A stretch of DNA of 64,000 nt from Paraoerskovia marina DSM 21750. Lineage in GTDB: Bacteria; Actinomycetota; Actinomycetes; Actinomycetales; Cellulomonadaceae. The position numbers were made by a program, and so were the translations under genes. The stretch spans positions 85,945 to 149,944 of the forward strand of contig NZ_JNIY01000009.1 in the NCBI RefSeq assembly GCF_000701465.1, read 5' to 3'. Positions 53,990 through 63,200 of this stretch are shown here, piece by piece. The first letter of the stretch is position 1; each line of letters begins with the position of its first letter. The notes beneath the pieces were generated by a model. That model had not been told where the DNA came from. It was given only the letters and a program-made list of their open reading frames with translations, and did not search any database.

Positions 53990-54910
53990 TCAGACCCGGA
54001 CGACGATCTTCCCGACGGCGTGACCCGTCTCGGACGCCCGGTGGGCGTCGGCCGCGTCGGCGAGGTCGAAGACCTGGTCGACGCGGACCGAGAGAGCCCC
54101 GGCCTCGGCCATGCGGCCGAGCTCGTCCAGGTCGTCCGACGACGGACGCACCCAGGCGTAGATGCCGTCGTGCTCGGTGCGGGCGGTCGGGTCGGCGACG
54201 GAGACGACGACGCCGAGGTCGGAGAGCAGCTCGCTGGTCGTGTCCATCACGCCGCCGACGTAGTCGAGGATCACGTCCACCCCGTCGGGCGCGAGCTCGT
54301 CGACCCGGGCGAGCAGTCCGTCGCCGTATGCGACGGGCTCGCCGCCGAGCGAGCGCACGTAGTCGTGGTTCTTCTCCGACGCCGTACCGATGACACGCGC
54401 GCCGCGGGCCGTGGCGATCTGCACGGCGAACGAGCCGACACCACCCGCGGCGGCGTGGACGAGGACGGTGTCGCCCTCCGAGACACCCGCACGGTCGATC
54501 GTCTGCAGTGCCGTCAGGCCGGCGAGCGGAACGCCCGCCGCCTCCTCGAAGGACCACGCAGCGGGCTTCTTGGCCAGCGTGCGCACCGGGGCCGCGACGT
54601 ACTCGGCGAACGTCCCGGCCTGCATCCAGTCCTTGCGGACGTAGCCGAAGACCTCGTCGCCGACCTCGAACTCAGGAGTGTCGAGGCCGACCTGCTCGAC
54701 GACGCCGGCCACGTCCCAGCCCGGCACGACGGGGAAGACGGTGTCCATGAGGCCGTCGAGGTATCCCTCGCGCACCTTCCAGTCGACAGGATTGACGCTC
54801 GCCGCCTTCACGCGGACGAGGACCGAGTCTGGGCCGACCTTGGGGACCGGGAGCTCGCTGAGCTCGAGGTTGTCGGCGCTTCCGTAGCTGCTGTAGGTGA
54901 TTGCTCGCAT
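53990..54910 (-). CDS. NADP-dependent quinone oxidoreductase-like alcohol dehydrogenase
   Basis: A 306-residue MDR-superfamily enzyme without the catalytic-zinc ligands. MRAITYSSYGSADNLELSEL is the start, NPVDWKVREGYLDG the conserved substrate side, and VLVHAAAGGVGSFAVQIATA the NADPH-binding glycine motif. It resembles quinone oxidoreductase/zeta-crystallin or enone reductases. I use ATG 54910; the frame is open far upstream through the alarmone synthetase gene and that extension is rejected. No good ribosome binding site is visible, so it may be leaderless. Confidence 0.9.
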   Translation of the reverse strand: MRAITYSSYGSADNLELSELPVPKVGPDSVLVRVKAASVNPVDWKVREGYLDGLMDTVFPVVPGWDVAGVVEQVGLDTPEFEVGDEVFGYVRKDWMQAGTFAEYVAAPVRTLAKKPAAWSFEEAAGVPLAGLTALQTIDRAGVSEGDTVLVHAAAGGVGSFAVQIATARGARVIGTASEKNHDYVRSLGGEPVAYGDGLLARVDELAPDGVDVILDYVGGVMDTTSELLSDLGVVVSVADPTARTEHDGIYAWVRPSSDDLDELGRMAEAGALSVRVDQVFDLADAADAHRASETGHAVGKIVVRV

Positions 54911-55024
54911 GCCGGGCCAACGGTGCGGGCGTCCGCGGCATTCCAGTTTCACCGGTCGAGATGGACGGTGTGACGTGACGAACACGCACAGGGTGCGTTC
55001 GGGTTCGAGTCGTATCCTCCACCG

Positions 55025-55786
55025 GTGGACACGCCAACTTCTGAGGTCGCTGAGACGTCGGCCCGCATCCGGGACATGCGACGCCTCTTGATGACTTATC
55101 GATTCGGGCTGGACGAATTGATGACCAAGATCGTGGTCCTGCGCGACGAGTTCCGGGAGATCCGGGACTACAACCCGATCGAGCACATCGGCTCCCGCGT
55201 AAAGTCGATCGAGTCGATCATCGGCAAGGCGCAGCGCAAGGGCATCCCGCTCACCCCCGACGGGCTGCGCGAGGGGATGTTCGACATCGCGGGGATCCGG
55301 ATCACCTGCGGGTTCGTCTCCGACATCACGCGCGTCCGTGACCTCCTGGTGGGGCAGAGCGACCTCACGCTCGTCGAGGAGCGGGACTACATCACCCACG
55401 GCAAGCCCAACGGGTACAAGAGTCTGCACCTGATCTTCCAGGTGCCGGTCTTCCTGTCGGACCGGGTCGAGAACGTCACCGTCGAGGTCCAGATCCGCAC
55501 GATCGCTATGGACTTCTGGGCGAGCCTCGAGCACAAGATCCACTACAAGTACGGGCACGACGTGCCGAAGCACCTCATCACGGAGCTCAGGCTCGCCTCC
55601 GACGTCGCGTCGCAGCTGGACCGCTCGATGGAGCGGATCCACGACGAGGTCCTCGAATACACGCGCCTGCAGCAGGCGAGCGGTGTCGACCCGTACGACG
55701 AGGCCTTCCCGATCCCGACGATGGCGCTCGAGGCGCTGCGTGAGATGACCGACGTCCAGCGCGAGGGGGGTGCGGGGGAGCGGTAG
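55025..55786 (+). CDS. Small alarmone synthetase (RelA/SpoT-domain GTP pyrophosphokinase)
   Basis: A 253-residue single-domain (p)ppGpp synthetase of the YjbM/RelQ class, with no hydrolase, TGS or ACT domains. Conserved blocks are SRVKSIESIIGKAQRKGI, MFDIAGIRITCGFVSDI (metal-binding Asp), HGKPNGYKSLHLIFQVP and VEVQIRTIAMDFWASLEHK. It makes the stringent-response alarmone independently of the ribosome. The GTG at 55025 is used. The gene is divergent from the quinone oxidoreductase gene. The 244 bases after it contain no gene I can support. Confidence 0.92.
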   Translation: MDTPTSEVAETSARIRDMRRLLMTYRFGLDELMTKIVVLRDEFREIRDYNPIEHIGSRVKSIESIIGKAQRKGIPLTPDGLREGMFDIAGIRITCGFVSDITRVRDLLVGQSDLTLVEERDYITHGKPNGYKSLHLIFQVPVFLSDRVENVTVEVQIRTIAMDFWASLEHKIHYKYGHDVPKHLITELRLASDVASQLDRSMERIHDEVLEYTRLQQASGVDPYDEAFPIPTMALEALREMTDVQREGGAGER

Positions 55787-56030
55787 GGCGCGGGCGAGGT
55801 GGTGTGGCTCACCCGTCGGCCGGGCGTCGCCACCGCACCAGATCCGAGCGGTTGCTCTAGTCTTTATCAAGACTTGGTCGCACAATGGGACGATCGGGAC
55901 GAAGGTGTCCTGGCTGAGCTTCCGTCGGCACTCGCCGTCACTGGGGTCGGGACCGGCGGGATCCGCATCGAGGTATGCGGGAGTGAAGGGAGGCGTCGGT
56001 CGCTGTGGGAGCGGCCGGCGCTTCTGCCTT

Positions 56031-56609
56031 CTAGTTGCCGCCCTGGACCGCCGGCGCAGGTTCGGTGAGTCGGCCGACGAGTTCGAGAAGCTCGTCCACG
56101 CGTGCGTCCTTGGTCCGGCGCGAGCGTCGGTCCGGGTCCCAGTCGCCCGTGCGTGAGGCCTCGAGGTACAGGCCGTCGCCCATGAGGACGATCGCCCGGG
56201 CGATCACGGGGTCGCCGACCGCCTCCTCGACCGCGGCGTGCCACCCGGCGTGGGCGGCGGCGAGCGCATCCCGTGCCTGGGGGTAGATGTCCTGAGGGAG
56301 TCGGGTCACGGCGACGTACACGCGGTCGAAGGCGGTGTCCGACTGCGCCGAGGTCCGCAGGAAGTGGTCGACCGGACCCTCGGGGACGCTCCGCATGTCG
56401 GCCACGTCCGCCGCGGCGAGCTCGCCGAGCAGCTCGAGGAGGCCGTCGACGAGGGCCTGCTTGGAGGCGAAGTGGTAGAGGAGGCCGCCCTTCGAGACGC
56501 CGGCCTCCGCGGCCACGGCGTCGAACGTCGCGGCGCGTTCCCCCTGAGTCACCAGAATGCTGGCGAAGGCGTCGAGGACCTTGTCACGGGCAGCAGGTTG
56601 CGCGGGCAT
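56031..56609 (-). CDS. TetR-family repressor of the adjacent MFS exporter
   Basis: A 192-residue TetR regulator. Residues about 8-55 are the DNA-binding domain (RDKVLDAFASILVTQGERAA, then AAEAGVSKGGLLYHFASKQAL). The C-terminal ligand domain resembles the TetR_C_37-type group found beside MFS pumps. The divergent MFS gene starts 142 bases away, and three inverted repeats with the core ACCGTCC-GGACGGT lie between, the first only 12 bases from the repressor start. It most likely represses both genes until an exported compound binds. Confidence 0.9.
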   Translation of the reverse strand: MPAQPAARDKVLDAFASILVTQGERAATFDAVAAEAGVSKGGLLYHFASKQALVDGLLELLGELAAADVADMRSVPEGPVDHFLRTSAQSDTAFDRVYVAVTRLPQDIYPQARDALAAAHAGWHAAVEEAVGDPVIARAIVLMGDGLYLEASRTGDWDPDRRSRRTKDARVDELLELVGRLTEPAPAVQGGN

Positions 56610-56620
56610 CTTGCCACCCT

Positions 56621-56677
56621 ACCGTCCGGACGTTACTGTACCGTCCAGACGGTTTTACTAGACCGTCCGGACGGTTT
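56621..56677. promoter_or_regulatory. Triple TetR-type operator
   Basis: Three related palindromes lie in 57 bases: ACCGTCCGGACGTT (56621), ACCGTCCAGACGGTTT (56640) and ACCGTCCGGACGGTTT (56662). The third is perfect over ACCGTCCGGACGGT. Spacing is 19 and 22 bases, about two helical turns, which suits several dimers on one face of the DNA. They cover the region from the repressor start toward the MFS promoter. Confidence 0.78.
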
Positions 56678-56751
56678 GAAGCATCGACCGTCCCGGTCAG
56701 AAGTCTCGGCGCCACCGCGTCGTCCTGATCCGCCCCGAGAGGAGTCGCCCC

Positions 56752-58281
56752 ATGGCCATCACCCTGCCCGCCAACCCGCTGCGCCGTCGGACCGAGGCGG
56801 CCCCCTCGCGATGGGTGGCGCTCGCCGTCCTGATGCTCCCCGTGCTGCTCGTCTCCATCGACAACACGGTGCTCAGCTTCGCCCTGCCGCAGATCTCCGT
56901 GGCGCTCGAGCCGAGCGGCACTCAGCTGCTCTGGATCATCGACGTCTACCCGCTCGTCCTGGCGGCGCTGCTCGTGCCCATGGGATCGCTCGCCGACCGG
57001 ATCGGCAGGCGGCGGCTTCTGCTCACCGGTGCGACCGGGTTCGCGGTGCTCTCGGCCGTCGCCGCGTACGCACCGAGCGCCGAGGCGCTGATCGTCGCGC
57101 GCATCGGGCTCGGGGTCTTCGGCGCCATGCTCATGCCCGCCACGCTGTCGCTCCTGCGCAACATCTTCGTCGACCGTGAGGAGCGGCGGCTCGCGATCGC
57201 GATCTGGGCGGCAGGGTTCGCGGCCGGGGCGGCGCTCGGCCCGATCGTCGGCGGGTTCCTGCTCGAGCACTTCTGGTGGGGCTCCGTGTTCCTCCTGGCG
57301 GTACCCGTGCTGCTCGTCCTCCTCCTCGCCGCGCCCGCCTGCGTGCCGGAGTCGGCGGACCCCCACCCGGGCCCGGTCGACGTGCCGTCGATTCTGCTCT
57401 CCGTCGCCGCGATGGCCCCCGTCGTCCTCGCGATCAAGTCCTTCGCCAAGGACGGCGCCACCTGGGTGGCGTTCGCGGCACTCCTCGTCGGCGTCGTCGC
57501 CGGCGTCGCCTTCGTCCGTCGCCAGCTGCACCGTCCCCGGCCGATGCTCGACGTCCGACTCTTCGCGATCCCCGCGTTCTCGGGGTCGGTCCTGATCAAC
57601 CTCCTCTCGATCCTCGGCTACACCGGGTTCCTGTTCTTCGCGTCCCAGGACCTCCAGCTCGTCATGGGACTCAGCCCGATGACCGCCGGCACCGCGCTGC
57701 TGCCGGGCCTGCTCGTCATGGTCGTCGCCGGCCTCGCTGTCGTCCCGATCGTTCGCACGATCCGTCCGGCCTACGTCGTCGCCGGCGCCCTCGGTCTCTC
57801 GGCGCTCGGGTACACGATCATCGCGGTGGCGGGGGACTCCGCGGCCCTGTGGCCGATCGTGCTCGCGTTCGTCTTCGTCTCCGCGGGGATCGGCGGGGCC
57901 GAGACGGTCTCCAACGAGCTGGTCGTCTCCACGGCCCCGGCGCGTCAGGCAGGTGCCGCCTCGGCGATCTCGGAGACCGCGTACGAGGTGGGGGCGGTGC
58001 TCGGAACGGCTCTGCTCGGTGGCGTGCTCACGGCGCTCTACTCCTCGCGTCTCGTCGTCCCCGCCGGCGTCAGCTATGCGGACGCCGGGGCGAGCCGAGA
58101 GACCCTGGGCGGCGCCACCGAGGTGGCCGCCACGCTCCCGGCGGAGCAATCGGACGCGCTCCTCGCCTCCGCGCACGCCGCGTTCGGTTCCGGCGTGGTC
58201 GTCGTCGCGGCGCTCGCGGCCGTGGCCATGGTCGTCGCCGCGGTCATGGCGCTCGTCACGCTGCGTCGCGCGAGGGTCTGA
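56752..58281 (+). CDS. MFS multidrug exporter, SmvA/QacA-like
   Basis: A 509-residue 14-TM DHA2 exporter. LVSIDNTVLSFALPQISVAL is motif D1, GSLADRIGRRRLLLTG motif A, and WAAGFAAGAALGPIVGGFLL motif C. The SmvA/QacA group pumps cationic biocides and dyes, which suggests but does not prove the substrate. GAGAGGAG lies just before ATG 56752. The divergent TetR and its triple operator should control it. Confidence 0.92.
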   Translation: MAITLPANPLRRRTEAAPSRWVALAVLMLPVLLVSIDNTVLSFALPQISVALEPSGTQLLWIIDVYPLVLAALLVPMGSLADRIGRRRLLLTGATGFAVLSAVAAYAPSAEALIVARIGLGVFGAMLMPATLSLLRNIFVDREERRLAIAIWAAGFAAGAALGPIVGGFLLEHFWWGSVFLLAVPVLLVLLLAAPACVPESADPHPGPVDVPSILLSVAAMAPVVLAIKSFAKDGATWVAFAALLVGVVAGVAFVRRQLHRPRPMLDVRLFAIPAFSGSVLINLLSILGYTGFLFFASQDLQLVMGLSPMTAGTALLPGLLVMVVAGLAVVPIVRTIRPAYVVAGALGLSALGYTIIAVAGDSAALWPIVLAFVFVSAGIGGAETVSNELVVSTAPARQAGAASAISETAYEVGAVLGTALLGGVLTALYSSRLVVPAGVSYADAGASRETLGGATEVAATLPAEQSDALLASAHAAFGSGVVVVAALAAVAMVVAAVMALVTLRRARV

Positions 58282-58326
58282 GCGCGCCGGTTCGCTTCGG
58301 GCGGCCAGTTCGTCCACTCTGTCCCC

Positions 58327-59961
58327 ATGAGCACGCGACGAGTCCCGCCCCGCTGGGTCCGCTGGACCCTCGTGACGGTCCTCCTGCTCGCGTCGTGCGT
58401 GACGTTTGGGATCACGACGGCGCGGGCCGACCTGGCGCTCGGCCCCCACGAGGCGCGATACGACGTCACGTCGGACTCCCAGGTCGTCGTCGACGTCGGC
58501 CCGATCGGGACGCTCGAGATCGACTCGCCTCTGCCGTTCGGTCTCGGGATCCGGGTCACCGTCGGAGAGATCCCGGCCGACCTGCGGACGGTCGACGGCG
58601 ACGACCCGCTCGGGGCGCTCGCGGGCGACGCGGAGAGCTACCTGCAGCTCTTCTCGGACCCCGAGACGACGGTCCGGCGTGTCGCCGAGGAGCTCGTCGC
58701 GGACGCCGTGCAGCGCACGATGGCCGCGGCACTCGTGGTCGCGGGTGTCGGCGTGGGCGGCTACCTGCTGCTCGGCGTCCGCCGTCGTGAGGAGCTCGCG
58801 TCGCGCCTCGTGCCGCGCACCTGGGAGATTACGGCAGGGGTCACGGTCGTCGTCCTCGTCGCTGCCGTCGTGCCGCGCGTCGTCGTGAGCTCGACGGAAC
58901 AGGCTCCACCCGCCCAGGTCTTCGCCGGGACCCCGCTCGAGGGGGCGCGGATGACCGGACGCCTTGCCGGCGTCGTCGACACCTACGGCTCCATGGCCAT
59001 CGACCTCTACGACGAGAACGAGGCGTTCTACGCCGCCGCCGACGCGGAGCTCGACGACGCGTGGGCGGAGCGGTTGCACGACCAGGAGATCGACGACATC
59101 GCCCGGTCGGTCGGGCTGAAGGAGCCCGACGGCGCCCCCGCGGACGACGACGTCCTCACCTTCGTCGTCGTCACGGACCTGCACTGCAACACGGGGATGT
59201 CGCCCTTGATCAGGACGACGCTCGAGCGCAGCGGTGCGCAGGTCCTCCTGAACGCGGGGGACACGACGACCAACGGCACCTCGGTCGAGGACGTCTGCGT
59301 CAGCTCGTTCGCCGACGCGGTGCCCGATGGCGTCGACGTCGTCGTCGCGGACGGGAACCACGACAGCGTGGTGACCTCCGAGCAGGAGGCCGCCCAGGGA
59401 TGGCGGGTGCTCGACGGGTCTGTCGTCGACGTTCACGGCATGCGCGTCCTCGGTGACCGGGACGCGCTCGAGACGCGGGTGGGCTCGGGGTCGTACACCT
59501 CGACCGACGAGACCTCCGACGAGCAGGCGGCACGCATCGAGCAGACGGCGTGCGAGGACGACGACGTCGACCTGCTCCTGATCCACACGCCGAGCGCCGG
59601 GACCCCGGCGATGAACGCCGGTTGCGTCCCGTTCCAGATCTCGGGGCACCTGCACCGGCGGATCGGCCCGGTGCAGATCGGCGAGGGCTTCCGCTACGTC
59701 AACTCCTCGACGGCCGGGGCAGCCAGCGACCAGCCGACGGTCGGCCCCCTCAACGGGATCGCCGAGATGACCGTGCTCCGGTTCGACACCGAGGCGCGCC
59801 GCATGATCGACCTGCAGCTCGTCGAGGTCACGCCCGCGGGGACGGCCGCCGTGGGCGAACGTGTGCCGGTGCCCGCTCTGGCGGGCCCGGGTGCAGTCCC
59901 GGTCGAGGAGTCGCTGGAGGACCCTGCGCCCGAGGTCGAGGCTGACGCGGACGGCGCGTAG
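58327..59961 (+). CDS. Membrane-anchored metallophosphoesterase
   Basis: A 544-residue protein with an N-terminal membrane helix (about 13-35), a short extracytoplasmic-looking beta region, two more hydrophobic segments (about 138-152 and 172-190) and a C-terminal calcineurin-like phosphoesterase domain. The metal motifs are VVVTDLHC (D284, H286), LNAGDTTTNG, DGNHDS (GNHD at 343-346) and SGHLHR (G440-H443). The tail is acidic and Pro/Ala-rich. Similar fused proteins occur in actinobacteria with unknown substrate; a nucleotide or lipid phosphate at the membrane is possible. ATG 58327 is used. Confidence 0.85.
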   Translation: MSTRRVPPRWVRWTLVTVLLLASCVTFGITTARADLALGPHEARYDVTSDSQVVVDVGPIGTLEIDSPLPFGLGIRVTVGEIPADLRTVDGDDPLGALAGDAESYLQLFSDPETTVRRVAEELVADAVQRTMAAALVVAGVGVGGYLLLGVRRREELASRLVPRTWEITAGVTVVVLVAAVVPRVVVSSTEQAPPAQVFAGTPLEGARMTGRLAGVVDTYGSMAIDLYDENEAFYAAADAELDDAWAERLHDQEIDDIARSVGLKEPDGAPADDDVLTFVVVTDLHCNTGMSPLIRTTLERSGAQVLLNAGDTTTNGTSVEDVCVSSFADAVPDGVDVVVADGNHDSVVTSEQEAAQGWRVLDGSVVDVHGMRVLGDRDALETRVGSGSYTSTDETSDEQAARIEQTACEDDDVDLLLIHTPSAGTPAMNAGCVPFQISGHLHRRIGPVQIGEGFRYVNSSTAGAASDQPTVGPLNGIAEMTVLRFDTEARRMIDLQLVEVTPAGTAAVGERVPVPALAGPGAVPVEESLEDPAPEVEADADGA

Positions 59962-60238
59962 CGGCACCTGCCCCGGGAGCCCGCGGATCGAGCGAAGGCA
60001 ATCAGTCCGGAATAACACTATTTCGCACTGAGTGTTCCCTCGCTCGTTGTTCTCGCGAAGGGCTCCCGAGCGGGAGTTCGTCGGGCATCATTGTGAAGAC
60101 AGAAATTATCGGTCTTTCCCGACAGAAAGCAACGATATCTGGGTTTCCTGTTGCGGACCTGAAAATTCGATGTGGCAATGGTGTGCATGGTGCTTGTCAG
60201 GGCTGACGGGCGCGCCGTCCACCGATGGGGGAAAGACC
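59962..60238 (+). promoter_or_regulatory. AT-rich leader/promoter region of the giant surface-protein gene
   Basis: A 277-base spacer. From about 60008 to 60190 it is clearly poorer in GC than the surrounding genes, with runs such as GAAATTATCGG, CAACGATATC and CTGAAAATTC. CTCCCG-AG-CGGGAG near 60065-60080 can form a small hairpin. It probably holds the promoter and a long untranslated leader. I could not match it to a known riboswitch class. Confidence 0.5.
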
Positions 60239-63200
60239 GTGACCAGATCGATGACTGCACGCCGTGGCGGGAGTGACCAGACCGGGACCAGAGCGGTGCG
60301 CCGCCAGGGTCTGGCAGGCGCCGTCGGCAGCTCACTGGTGCTGACGCTCGGCCTCGTCGCCGCGCCCGTGGTCTACGAGCCGCTGGCGAACGACCTCCCG
60401 GCGGCCGAGGCCGTCCCGGGCAGCCCGGGCGTCATGGAGGCGCCGACGAACTTCTACGCGGAGAACTTCGAGAACGTCACGTGGCAGGAGCCGGTGGGCG
60501 CCGGTGGTGGGTCGGACGAGGCGGCGTGGGACGCCGACGACTACGTCCAGTCCCTGACGGAGTACCCGTTCGGTGACGACGGGACGGCGGCCGACTTCCA
60601 GCCCGGGTATGTCAACGAGAACGGTACGACGACGTACTCGGCAGACAGTCCATGGGCAGCCGGGAACAACTGCAACGGGTTCATCGTCGCCCAGCACACG
60701 AACGGGGTCGGTTTTCAGAACCTCAGCGGCGACTTCCCGATACCAACCTCGGGCCCGGCCGCGGCGTGTGGCGAGCCGCGTTCGTTTAACGGGGTGCTGC
60801 TGATGGCGAACGTGATGGGTCAGTATCACAACAACGCGAACCAGTACCCGTACTTCGACCAGGATCTCGGAAACCCTGAGAGTCAGTTCGACAACCACGT
60901 CGTCAGTTCGTACACCTCGGGATCGGCCATCGAGCCTGGGACGATGCTGGAGTTCGACGAGCCGATCGACGTGGACCCGGGGCGCTATTACCAGGCGTCG
61001 GTCGATATCGCGGCGATGAGTTGCATTACGACGGGGAACGGCGCGATCCCGCAGATCTACCTCACGCAGTCCGACGGTACCGAGTCTCCCGTGTTCTCGA
61101 ACGCGATCAACACCTGCAGTCCCGGCGCTCTGGGCGAGATCTACCCGTACGGGCCGGGCGGGGACAGCACCGCGGTGGGCCGCCAGCGGACGACGCGTGT
61201 CGGGACGTTCCTCGGTGACCAGGCGCTGCGATCGACCGGCGACACCCTCGGCATCCGGATCAACAACGACCAGTCGGCCACGGGTGGCAACGACAGCGCG
61301 TTCGACAACCTGGTCGTGCTCGACACCACGCCGAAGATCGACAAGGAGTTCACCCCGGCCCAGGCGCCCGTCGGGACGCCGGCCGAGCTGACCTTCACGA
61401 TCACGAACACCTACGACCCGGTGCTCGGGGAGGACACGCCGTCGGGACCAAAGGAGGACTTCGGTTTCACGGACACGATCAACGACTCGGACCTGCAGCT
61501 CACCGGCACCTCGGAGACGACGTGTGGCGACGGCACGGTCACGGTCGATCCCGCGACGGGCACGGTCGATCTGGTGGGTGGCGACCTCGTCGACCCCAAC
61601 CTCGTCAGCTGCACTGTCACGGTCGGCGTCACCTCCGACGTCGAGGGCACGTTTACCAACGGCCCCGATGACATGGAGTTGATCGGCCTCAACCCTCCGG
61701 GTGACACGGACATCACGTTCTTCGAGGACGGGCTCTCGTGCGATTCTGACGCCTACCTGCTGCAGAACAACCCTGCCGACCTGTCGACGGTCAATCTCGT
61801 CAACGGCGACTCGGAGGAGATTCTTTCCGACTTCTATCCCAACAACGTCAATGCGGCCGGGTACAACCCCGTCGAGGACTTCATCTACGGGATCGACAAC
61901 ACGGCCAGCCCGCACGAGATCGTCCGCCTCGGAGCATCCGGGCAGGCGGTGAGCATCGGGGCCCCCGACGATCCGCTGGGCATCGGTTGGCCGAACAGCG
62001 CGGGGTGGCAGACCGGTGACTTCGACACCGCCGGATACCTCTGGATCATGGACGGCCAGCTCAACTCAGGGACACCGTGGCGGCAGATCGACCTCGTGCC
62101 GGGGTCCCCGACCTACGGCTCGATCGTCGACGGCGGGCAGGTCGCACGTCCCAGCTCGGTCAGGACGATCTCGGACTGGACCTACAACATCAACGACGGT
62201 CTCTTCTACACCTTCTCGGAGAACACCAATCAGGTCGGGGTGTCTCTGGTGACCTTCGATCCGGCGAACCCGGGTCTGACCGTGGTGGAAGGCCTCGGAA
62301 CACCGACGGCTCCGGACGGGACCAGCGGACGGATCTTCGGCGCGATGTACTCGGACGCCGATGGAAACATCTACGGGTCGCTCAACAACAACGGCGACAT
62401 CTTCCGGTACTCACCCGATGGCGAGTTCAGTTTCTTCGCCTACGGTCCTCCCTCGGCCGGGAACGACGGCGCACGGTGTGTCCTTGCTCCGCTCCCGCTG
62501 GACTTCGGTGACGCGCCCGACAGCTACAACACGCTCCTGGGGTCAGAAGGTCCGTTCCACTCGGTGATCGATGACGTCGACGACCCGCTGTTGACGATCG
62601 GTGACTCGGTGACGGTGGAGTCTGATGGTCAGCCGGATGTGTCGGCGGGGCTGGATGAGGATGATGCGTTCGCGGAGGATCCGACGGTCAACGTCGACGC
62701 GGACGAGTCGACTCTGACGATTCCGATTACGAATAACTCGTCTGATGGTGCGGCGTTGGCGGGGTGGATCGACTTCGACCTCAGCGGCACGTTTGACGAG
62801 GACGAGCGGTCGGTGATTGACACGGGTCTGGCGACGGGTGATGCGGTGTTGACGTGGTCGGTGCCGGCGGATGCGGTGCCGGGCGATTCGTATCTGCGTC
62901 TGCGTGCGGCGCTGGTGCCGGGTGATGAGCTCCCGACGGACACGTCGGACATCGGTCCGGGTGTGGGGTCGGGTGAGGTCGAGGACTGGCCGATCACTCT
63001 GGAGGTGCTCCCGCGTGATTTTGGTGATGCGCCGGACACGTTCGGGACGTTGGATGCCTCGGGTGGTGCGAGCCATGGGGTGATCGATTACGACGACACG
63101 ACGAACACGGCTCCGTTGATGCTGGGTGACTCGACCACGGTGGATGTGGAGGAGGACGGTGTTCCGACGGTCGGTGCTGATGGTGACGACCTGGCCGGTG

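Noticed and set aside
60008..60238. c-di-GMP (GEMM) riboswitch before the surface gene
   Set aside because: The conserved GEMM core and tetraloop-receptor sequences are not present.
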